Under the pieces are notes generated by a model, which saw only the letters and a list, made by a program, of their open reading frames with translations, ran no database searches and had not been told where the DNA came from. Shown piece by piece: positions 7,255-13,407 of a stretch of DNA of 13,996 bases. Both the position numbers and the translations under genes were made by a program. Source of the stretch: Syntrophomonadaceae bacterium (GTDB lineage Bacteria > Bacillota > Syntrophomonadia > Syntrophomonadales > Syntrophomonadaceae); assembly GCA_028686565.1 (NCBI GenBank), contig JAQUBU010000036.1:1-13996 (forward strand), given 5' to 3'. The stretch's first letter is position 1, and each line of letters starts with the position of its first letter.

Positions 7255-9366
7255 ATGAGTAATTTAATAGACGTTGTTGGCATTAAAGAGGAATATTGTA
7301 TTAATTGTCACCAGTGCATCGCAGTCTGTCCGGTCAAGGTATGCAATGATGGCAGCGGTGATGTAGTGAAATTTAACAATCACTTGTGCATTGGCTGTGG
7401 CAAGTGTATTGAAGCTTGTATAAAAAGCCATCATGGTGATGTTGAAAAGAGCGCCAGATTTCCCATTGATGATACGGATAGCTTTTTAAGTGCTCTGGAA
7501 GATAGCGATATCATAGCTTTAGTTGCACCTTCAGCCCAGTGTAATTTTGATTTAAAAAAACTTATAACAGCTTTAAAATTATTGGGAATTAAAGCTGTTT
7601 ATGATGTATCACTGGGGGCAGAAATTACAGTAGCTTGTTATCATCAAGCCATTATTTCAGGTAAAGCCAAGCTGCCGCTCATAGCTCAACCTTGTCCAGC
7701 GGTGGTGAAATACATTCAACTGCATCATCCCTTGCTAATTGAGCATCTTGCCCCCAGCGGCAGCCCGGTTCATGATATTGCTGTTTACGTGAAATCGCTG
7801 TATCCTGATGCGCAGTTGGCATTTATATCCCCTTGTCTGGCCAAGCGCAGGGAATTTAGAGACAGTGGCATAATACAATTTAATGTTATATTTCAGTCAC
7901 TGGAGCGCATATTTGCCCAAAGGAATATTAATCTAAATCATTTGGCAGACAGTGAATTCAGCAATGATATTCCCGCTGGGATTGCTGCAAACTTTTCCAT
8001 TCCAGGAGGCTTGAAAGAGACATATTTGCATAGATATCCCGAAACAGCCGCCAGTTTAATAACTAAAATAGAAGGCTCTATCATTTACGAAAGGTATTTG
8101 AAGGATCTGGAAAAAGCTATTGAGAATGGGGTTCCCAACCTGCCCTTATTGGTGGATATACTGAGTTGCGAAAAAGGCTGCAACATGGGTGCGGGCTGCA
8201 TAAATCATGAAAAATCTATAGATGAAATTGAAATAGCGGTAGCCCGGAGATCCGAGCTTGGAATAAAGAACGAAAAAAATAATCCTAAACTGCCCGATTT
8301 TTTAAATGATGTAATCTCGAAGCTGGATTTTTCTTATTCCAATTATCAGGATTTATCTCCGTACAATGACATCAAAATACCCAATGAAAATGAATTAAGA
8401 GGAATATATACACAGATGCATAAGTACGACGAAAAGGATTTCAGGAATTGTGCAGCTTGTGGTTATAATTCCTGTTATTACATGGCTATTGCTATATTTA
8501 ATAGTTTGAACAAGGCTGAGAATTGTCACCTTTATCAGGAAAAAGAGCTCTTGCGGGAACAGAAAATACTAAATAATTTGGTGGATGAATTGGAAGCACT
8601 AAATATCCAACTGGAGGAAGAATTCACTGAACGCAAGCAACAGGAACAGTTGCTGGTTCAGAATTCCAAGCTGGCAGCTATGGGTGAGATGATAGGTATG
8701 ATAGCCCACCAATGGCGGCAGCCCTTGTCTTCAATCAGTACTTTGGCCGGGAATTTGAAGGTGTATATAGATCTGGATATGTTCGAAGAAGAGCAATTCA
8801 TATCCATGTTAAATGAGATAAATCATCACTCCCAGTATTTATCCAATACCATCAACGATTTCCGGCATTTTTTCAAGCCCGATAATCCGCAGGATATGTC
8901 ATTGATAGATAACGTAATTGAAGCAACCATGGGAATTATAGGTAAATCTCTCGAGTATAAGAATGTGGAATTAATTAAAGAATACGCATTTGAGAACGAG
9001 ATATTAACCTATCCCAACGAACTAATGCAGGTTTTTCTTAATATACTGAAGAATGCTGCGGATGCTTTTGTGGAAAATGAAGTACTGCAGCCAATAATAA
9101 AAATCCGGGGCTTTGAAAAAGAAGGATATCAAGTAGTCGAAATTCTAGATAATGCAGGGGGTATACCTGAAGAAATAATAGAGCGAATATTTGATCCCTA
9201 TTTCTCTACCAAAGGCCCAGGAATCGGAACCGGTCTTGGCCTATACATGTCCAAGACTATAATTGAAGAACATTGTGGGGGAAGACTTATGGTTAAAAAC
9301 CAGGAATCAGGAGCCTGCTTCACTATATACCTGCCACTTAATCCGGAGGGTGTTCAATATGATTAG
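7255..9366 (+). CDS. [FeFe]-hydrogenase-like iron-sulfur sensor histidine kinase
   Basis: A 703-residue soluble protein with no transmembrane helix. Domains in order: a 2[4Fe-4S] ferredoxin-like module (C15/C18/C21/C25 and C45/C48/C51/C55); a [FeFe]-hydrogenase large-subunit C-terminal-like domain (about 85-315); a four-cysteine Fe-S domain (C399, C402, C407, C424); a coiled coil (about 425-470); and a HisKA/HATPase kinase with phospho-acceptor H485 in AHQWRQPL. The N-box has N596 and N600. The G boxes are DNAGG (632-636) and GTGLGL (658-663). Aligned to hydrogenase H-cluster loops, the cluster-ligand cysteines appear kept as C147, C194, C305 and C309, and K197 and E200 also fit. The proton-relay cysteine before C147 is P146, so it looks like a sensor rather than an efficient hydrogenase. 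The ribosome site is weak (AAGAG). The stop overlaps the next gene. Confidence 0.88.
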   Translation: MSNLIDVVGIKEEYCINCHQCIAVCPVKVCNDGSGDVVKFNNHLCIGCGKCIEACIKSHHGDVEKSARFPIDDTDSFLSALEDSDIIALVAPSAQCNFDLKKLITALKLLGIKAVYDVSLGAEITVACYHQAIISGKAKLPLIAQPCPAVVKYIQLHHPLLIEHLAPSGSPVHDIAVYVKSLYPDAQLAFISPCLAKRREFRDSGIIQFNVIFQSLERIFAQRNINLNHLADSEFSNDIPAGIAANFSIPGGLKETYLHRYPETAASLITKIEGSIIYERYLKDLEKAIENGVPNLPLLVDILSCEKGCNMGAGCINHEKSIDEIEIAVARRSELGIKNEKNNPKLPDFLNDVISKLDFSYSNYQDLSPYNDIKIPNENELRGIYTQMHKYDEKDFRNCAACGYNSCYYMAIAIFNSLNKAENCHLYQEKELLREQKILNNLVDELEALNIQLEEEFTERKQQEQLLVQNSKLAAMGEMIGMIAHQWRQPLSSISTLAGNLKVYIDLDMFEEEQFISMLNEINHHSQYLSNTINDFRHFFKPDNPQDMSLIDNVIEATMGIIGKSLEYKNVELIKEYAFENEILTYPNELMQVFLNILKNAADAFVENEVLQPIIKIRGFEKEGYQVVEILDNAGGIPEEIIERIFDPYFSTKGPGIGTGLGLYMSKTIIEEHCGGRLMVKNQESGACFTIYLPLNPEGVQYD

Positions 9367-10489
9367 TCCCAAGCAGCTGCAGGAAGAAGCGAAAGATATT
9401 AGTGTTCTCTATGTGGAAGATGACCGGGAACTTCGGCAGAATACGGCACGTTTGCTGAACAGTTTTTTTTCAAGTGTAGATTTGGCTGAAAATGGAGCCG
9501 AAGGCTTAAAAAAATATAGAAGTGAAAAATACGACCTTATTATTACCGATATTAATATGCCTGTTATGAATGGCGTGAAAATGGCCGAACAGATCAAAAC
9601 CAATAATGGCAAACAGGTCATAATGGTTATATCAGCCCATGATGAAGCCCGTTATCTGCTGGATCTGATCAATATAGGTGTGGATTACTTTATTCTCAAA
9701 CCCTTGGATATAAACCAGTTTATGATTGCTGCTGAAAAAGCTATTCGCTTGGCCAAGTTTACCAAAATGGAAGAAGAATACAAAAAAACCCTGGAAGCTA
9801 CTGTAAAAGCAAGAACCAAGGAACTATCTGAAGCCCTCGACATGGTAAAGGAACTAAGCAGCGAAGTAGTGCTGCGATTGACTGCTGCTGCCGAGCTAAG
9901 AGACTCGGAAACCGGTATGCACAATAGACGTCTGGGCATTTATGCTCCCCGTCTGGCAGAAGCAATGGGACTGGAAGAGGATATTATAGAATCCTTATCC
10001 TTTGCAGCTCCACTCCATGATATTGGCAAAATAGGAATATGGGACAATATTTTATTAAAACCTGAGCAGTTAAGCAATGAAGAATTTGAAATTATGAAGA
10101 CCCATACTACAACCGGAGCCAGTATACTGGGCAAATCCAAATACGAAAAAATTCGCATGACCGAATCTATAGCATTGACCCATCATGAGCGCTGGGATGG
10201 GTCGGGATATCCGCAGGGCTTGAAAGGGGAAGAAATACCGATAGAAGGCAGGATAGTAGCTATCTGTGATCAGTACGATGCCCTTAGGAGCAGGAGACCC
10301 TACAAAACAGCACTCAGTCACTATCGCGTTGTTGAAATCCTGACCAAAGGAGATGGGAGAACCCAACCGGAGTACTTTGATCCTCGCGTATTGGAAGCTT
10401 TCTCAAGAATTGCCCATGAGTTTGATGAAATATATTTAACAAATCAGGAATTAGAAGAAAGGGTATTTGATGATAATGATAAATACTAA
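9359..10489 (+). CDS. Response regulator with receiver and HD-GYP c-di-GMP phosphodiesterase domains
   Basis: A 376-residue protein. The frame is open from 9263, but ATG 9359 follows GGAGGG with an 8-base spacing and starts just before the receiver, so it is the likely start. It overlaps the kinase gene by 8 bases. The receiver (about 13-125) has acidic E20-D21-D22, phospho-acceptor D64, S92 and K114. A coiled linker (about 135-170) leads to an HD-GYP domain. That domain has H188, H220-D221 with K224 (LHDIGKIG), H249, H275-H276 and D280, then GYP (283-285) and the later CDQYDAL and RPYK. All metal and substrate motifs look intact, so it should hydrolyse c-di-GMP. Position and overlap strongly suggest that it is the cognate partner of the hydrogenase-like kinase. 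Confidence 0.93.
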   Translation: MISPKQLQEEAKDISVLYVEDDRELRQNTARLLNSFFSSVDLAENGAEGLKKYRSEKYDLIITDINMPVMNGVKMAEQIKTNNGKQVIMVISAHDEARYLLDLINIGVDYFILKPLDINQFMIAAEKAIRLAKFTKMEEEYKKTLEATVKARTKELSEALDMVKELSSEVVLRLTAAAELRDSETGMHNRRLGIYAPRLAEAMGLEEDIIESLSFAAPLHDIGKIGIWDNILLKPEQLSNEEFEIMKTHTTTGASILGKSKYEKIRMTESIALTHHERWDGSGYPQGLKGEEIPIEGRIVAICDQYDALRSRRPYKTALSHYRVVEILTKGDGRTQPEYFDPRVLEAFSRIAHEFDEIYLTNQELEERVFDDNDKY

Positions 10490-11012
10490 ACTAGTTATTG
10501 AAATAGTTCAGGGTGATATTACCCAACAACCTGATTTGGAGGCCATTGTTAATGCCGCCAATTCAAGTTTACTGGGGGGCGGGGGTGTAGACGGAGCTAT
10601 ACATCGGGCAGCAGGACCAGAACTGAAAAATGCCGGCAAAGCCCTGGCTCCCATTGGACCCGGACAGGCGGTTATTACCGCTGCCTTTGATCTTCCCAAT
10701 CAATATGTGATTCATTGTGTGGGTCCTATATATGGTATTAACAAACCCGAAGCTGTTCTTTTAGCTGATTGCTATAAGAATGCCCTATTACTTGCTGAGG
10801 AAAACAAGATTGCATCTATTGGTTTTCCTGCTATTTCTACCGGGGTATACGGTTATCCGGTTAATGAAGCGGCAGACGTTGTTTTTGAAACGCTTGAGCA
10901 GTTAGGCCCTCATCTTAAACAGGTTAAAAAAATACGCCTTATTCTGTTTGACAAAAAATCTTATGATATTCATCGTCTCAAACTGGATAATATGATACAA
11001 GAAGAAAATTGA
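10470..11012 (+). CDS. Macro-domain protein, O-acetyl-ADP-ribose deacetylase / ADP-ribosyl hydrolase-like
   Basis: A 180-residue single macro domain of the MacroD/YmdB type. These enzymes bind ADP-ribose, remove acetyl from O-acetyl-ADP-ribose, or remove mono-ADP-ribose from acidic residues. Family motifs are clear: QGDIT, AIVNAANSSLLGGGGVDGAIH (the catalytic loop), YVIHCVGPIY, and FPAISTGVYGYP, which binds the distal ribose and phosphate. Possible starts are TTG 10467, ATG 10470 and ATG 10476. ATG 10470 is best placed, 6 bases after AGAAAGGG. It overlaps the end of the HD-GYP gene by 20 bases, which points to translational coupling. What an ADP-ribose enzyme does in this signalling operon is not evident. 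Confidence 0.93.
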   Translation: MIMINTKLVIEIVQGDITQQPDLEAIVNAANSSLLGGGGVDGAIHRAAGPELKNAGKALAPIGPGQAVITAAFDLPNQYVIHCVGPIYGINKPEAVLLADCYKNALLLAEENKIASIGFPAISTGVYGYPVNEAADVVFETLEQLGPHLKQVKKIRLILFDKKSYDIHRLKLDNMIQEEN

Positions 11013-11051
11013 AATGTATCCTGAAATGCCAAATTCATCTTTGCGCATAAG

Positions 11052-11089
11052 TCTTAAACTTGAGGTAAAGCTAAAAAAGAAGTTTAAGA
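11052..11089 (+). repeat. 10-bp inverted repeat just before the small-protein ribosome site
   Basis: TCTTAAACTT (11052-11061) and AAGTTTAAGA (11080-11089) are perfectly complementary around an 18-base loop. The right arm ends one base before the AGGAAGG Shine-Dalgarno (11091-11097). It lacks a U-tract, so it is more likely an RNA hairpin that protects, processes or gates translation than a terminator. Confidence 0.55.
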
Positions 11090-11105
11090 AAGGAAGGTGA
11101 AAATT

Positions 11106-11228
11106 TTGGCCAAAAAGAAAGGAGAAAAAACCAAGACGGAACGCAGTAATATTGTCTTGGATCCTTTCCCAGCAACCACTGATTATCAAAGTGCAGATAA
11201 GTTGCCAAATAAGAAAAAGAAAAGCTAA
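11106..11228 (+). CDS. Small basic protein, 40 residues, unknown function
   Basis: Start TTG 11106 follows AGGAAGG (11091-11097) at an 8-base spacing. The stop is TAA 11226-11228, and a strong terminator begins 14 bases later. The product begins MAKKKGEKTKTER, has a central NIVLDPFPATTDYQ segment and ends KLPNKKKKS. I count 10 Lys and 1 Arg against 5 acidic residues, so it is strongly basic at both ends and probably unstructured or nucleic-acid or ribosome binding. An in-frame GTG at 11097 is too close to the ribosome site. I do not recognise the family. It is probably the last gene of the kinase/HD-GYP/macro operon, separated by a 93-base spacer with a hairpin. The coding case rests on the ribosome site, frame length and tight terminator, not on homology. 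Confidence 0.6.
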   Translation: MAKKKGEKTKTERSNIVLDPFPATTDYQSADKLPNKKKKS

Positions 11229-11242
11229 CATCTATCATACTT

Positions 11243-11264
11243 ACGGGGGAATCCCCGTTTTTTT
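11243..11264 (+). terminator. Strong intrinsic terminator of the kinase-HD-GYP-macro operon
   Basis: ACGGGG (11243-11248) and CCCCGT (11253-11258) form a 6-bp GC-rich stem with loop GAAT, followed directly by seven T (11258-11264). It lies 14 bases after the small-protein stop. Confidence 0.92.
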
Positions 11265-11351
11265 GTGTCCATAAATTCTTTTGAAATTTAGCAAAATGGC
11301 AAAATAGCTATAGATATCTATATTGTTAAGCTCTTTCATATATAAAATATA

Positions 11352-11360
11352 TGCTAAAAT
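11352..11360 (+). promoter_or_regulatory. Extended -10 promoter for the CheY-CheC-GGDEF unit
   Basis: TGCTAAAAT matches the extended -10 pattern TG-N-TATAAT with one mismatch. No good -35 box is at the right distance, which such promoters tolerate. Transcription would start near 11367 and give a leader of about 85 bases before ATG 11452. Confidence 0.4.
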
Positions 11361-11367
11361 AATAAAA

Positions 11368-11412
11368 TGTCCCAGGACAGACAGGACAAAAGTATGTTTT
11401 TAATCCGGGACA
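11368..11412 (+). repeat. Inverted and direct repeats at the predicted transcript start
   Basis: TGTCCC (11368-11373) and GGGACA (11407-11412) form an inverted repeat whose inner flank AGGA/TCC extends it with a bulge. CAGGACA occurs twice (11373-11379 and 11382-11388). If the extended -10 is used, the hairpin forms the very 5' end of the mRNA. It could be an operator or an RNA-stabilising stem. Confidence 0.4.
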
Positions 11413-11451
11413 CATTATGAAATATAAAATATTGATGAAAGGATGGTTAAG

Positions 11452-11823
11452 ATGAAAATATTGATTGTTGATGATTCACAATTAGTCAAAAAGCTGCTCT
11501 TGAAAGTTATTAAAGATTATCTGCCGGATGTCCTTGTATTTCTTGCAAACAATGGAGAAGAAGGTTTTCAAATCTATCAGGAAGAAAAACCGGATTATGT
11601 CCTTACCGATTTGTTAATGCCCAAGATGAATGGTCAAGAGTTATTGCGATTAATAAAGGATTCTGAATATAAAGCCAAAGTAATCGTCATGTCAGCAGAT
11701 ATTCAAAAATCAACGCGTGAAGAAATTGAAGCCATGGATGTTATTGCTTTTATCAACAAGCCTTTAAATAATGAAAAGGCTGCTTATCTGATTGACTTGC
11801 TTAAGGGGGAATACCATGCTTAG
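11452..11823 (+). CDS. CheY-like single-domain response regulator
   Basis: A 123-residue stand-alone receiver domain. The frame includes ATG 11443, but AGGA (11440-11443) is 8 bases before ATG 11452, which then gives the classic start MKILIVDDSQ. Acidic pocket D7-D8, phospho-acceptor D53 (LTDLLMP), S81 and K103 (NKP) are all present, so phosphorylation should work. There is no output domain, so it must act by binding another protein. Its stop lies inside the start of the CheC-type phosphatase gene (8-base overlap), which suggests that its phosphate is removed by that neighbour. No histidine kinase is coded in this unit, so the phosphate donor is unknown. It may be CheA elsewhere or the kinase at 7255. 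Confidence 0.92.
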   Translation: MKILIVDDSQLVKKLLLKVIKDYLPDVLVFLANNGEEGFQIYQEEKPDYVLTDLLMPKMNGQELLRLIKDSEYKAKVIVMSADIQKSTREEIEAMDVIAFINKPLNNEKAAYLIDLLKGEYHA

Positions 11824-12445
11824 TCCAATGCAAAGAGATGTGCTTACAGAGATGGTCAATGTTTATGTCGGCCAGGCGGCAAGCTTCTTATCAGAAATGG
11901 TCAATCAAAAAGTGTTGCTTTCCGTGCCTGAAGTTGAACTTATAAATGTTGGCGAAGTAGAAAATCCTGAATATAGTCTGCCTGCATTTCCTTTGGCCGG
12001 TCATATAATTTCTTCTTCGATGCGTTTTGGGCATGATTTCAAAGGCAAAGCATTTCTGGTATTTCCAGCTGAAGAGGCCAAATTGCTGGTTAATGCATGT
12101 ACAGGTGAAGATAATAATCCCGAACAAAACCAGACTTTTACTGATTTTCTTGATACAGATTTTGATGTTTTAAAAGAAATAAGCAATGTTATATTGAATG
12201 CAATAGTAGGTGAATTCGGCAATTTTTTAGATACGAAGCTTGAGTACTCTTTGCCTGATATCGAACTGCTTTTTGTGTCAGCTCCGGAACAGAAAAGCAT
12301 ACTCGAAAAAGACATATATATTCTCTTATTACATACTACTTTCTTGCTTGCTGAGACCAAGATTAAAGGTGTTATTATGATCGCTTTAAGCATGAATTCA
12401 GTATCCTGGCTGATATCAAAAATTGATGAATTGCTGGAGGATTAA
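11816..12445 (+). CDS. CheC-type CheY-P phosphatase
   Basis: A 209-residue protein of the CheC/CheX/FliY phosphatase family. These proteins dephosphorylate CheY-P using paired E-x2-N active sites. Two such sites are seen at the expected helices: E12-x2-N15 (LTEMVNVYVGQAA) and E121-x2-N124 (LKEISNVILNAIVG). This resembles a CheC with two active sites rather than a single-site CheX. Start ATG 11816 follows AAGGGGGA at a 5-base spacing and overlaps the receiver gene by 8 bases. No typical CheD or CheA is next to it, so the module is not part of an ordinary chemotaxis operon here. Direct dephosphorylation of the adjacent receiver is the simplest inference. Sequence divergence from textbook CheC keeps the exact subfamily open. 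Confidence 0.82.
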   Translation: MLSPMQRDVLTEMVNVYVGQAASFLSEMVNQKVLLSVPEVELINVGEVENPEYSLPAFPLAGHIISSSMRFGHDFKGKAFLVFPAEEAKLLVNACTGEDNNPEQNQTFTDFLDTDFDVLKEISNVILNAIVGEFGNFLDTKLEYSLPDIELLFVSAPEQKSILEKDIYILLLHTTFLLAETKIKGVIMIALSMNSVSWLISKIDELLED

Positions 12446-12447
12446 GG

Positions 12448-13407
12448 ATGCACAAACTTATCTACCATGCCCTGGAAAAAGTAAATATGGGCATAATTAT
12501 TATTGATAAAGAACATAAAATATTGATTTGGAATGGCTGGTTGGAGCGCTATACGGGTAAGAGCAAAGATGAGACCATTGGGAAGAATTTGAGCGATGTT
12601 TATCAGCACTTCGCAGAAAAAAATCACCAGAATATTCTGAACAGCGCGATTCTATTTGGGCAGAGCAGGTTCTGTTCCAGCACATTACATAAAATTTTTG
12701 TATTTCCCGCTGACGAAACACGTAAGAATGTTCAACAAAATATGCAAGTGGAGCCAATATTTAATGATAACGAAAGATTTGCTTTGATTCAAATAATGGA
12801 TATTACCGGGCACCATCACCGGGTTAGCCAGTTGAAGAATGCGATAAGGGAGATAGGTCTGGAAAACGAGCAGATTAAAGTGGCTGAAACCATGAGCAGG
12901 TACCAGGCGATGCATGATTCGCTGACAGGGCTTCCCAACCGCGTTTTATTTAGAGATCGCCTGGAGGCTGCTATCATCTCAGCCCGACGGAATAATCAAA
13001 AATTAGCAGTAATGTTCATGGATTTGGACGGATTTAAAGCGGTTAATGATAACTTTGGCCATGCCGTAGGGGATCTATTACTAAAGGAGGTTGTGGAACG
13101 TCTTAAACATAACATAAGAGAAAGTGATACCCTGGCTCGCTTGGGAGGGGACGAATTCATGCTGATTCTGTTCCAAATCGCGGGACAGGAAGATGCAGCT
13201 AATGTAGCTCGAAAACTGCTTGAATCCTTCAATCAAGTTTTCAGACTAAATGAACATAATGTTTCAGTTACGGCCAGTGTTGGTATAAGTATTTACCCAA
13301 ATAACAGCGAGAATACCGATACTCTTACCAAGCAGGCTGACAGTGCAATGTATAAGGCTAAGGCTGCGGGTAAAAACACATTTAGATTCTATGATGATCC
13401 ATACTAA
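12448..13407 (+). CDS. PAS-GGDEF diguanylate cyclase
   Basis: A 319-residue cytoplasmic protein. An N-terminal PAS domain (about 5-122; MGIIIIDKEHKILIWN near its start, IQIMDITG at its end) is followed by a coiled linker (about 123-152) and a GGDEF domain. The GGDEF signature (233-237), the I-site R224-x-x-D227, DSLTGLPNR (157-165) and DLDGFKAVNDNFGH (192-205) are intact, so synthesis and product inhibition of c-di-GMP are expected. The gene starts 2 bases after the CheC stop and has GGAGG at a 7-base spacing, so it is in the same operon. The PAS lacks an obvious heme or flavin motif that I can identify. It ends with its stop overlapping that of a convergent gene. Confidence 0.94.
   Translation: MHKLIYHALEKVNMGIIIIDKEHKILIWNGWLERYTGKSKDETIGKNLSDVYQHFAEKNHQNILNSAILFGQSRFCSSTLHKIFVFPADETRKNVQQNMQVEPIFNDNERFALIQIMDITGHHHRVSQLKNAIREIGLENEQIKVAETMSRYQAMHDSLTGLPNRVLFRDRLEAAIISARRNNQKLAVMFMDLDGFKAVNDNFGHAVGDLLLKEVVERLKHNIRESDTLARLGGDEFMLILFQIAGQEDAANVARKLLESFNQVFRLNEHNVSVTASVGISIYPNNSENTDTLTKQADSAMYKAKAAGKNTFRFYDDPY

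Noticed and set aside
9263..9358. N-terminal extension of the HD-GYP regulator from 9263
   Set aside because: It lies entirely within the kinase's coding sequence in another frame. ATG 9359 has GGAGGG at a proper distance.
10902..11231. 109-residue minus-strand ORF over the macro gene end and small protein
   Set aside because: It has Phe-rich composition typical of the complement of A-rich coding sequence, overlaps better-supported plus-strand genes, and has no good ribosome site.
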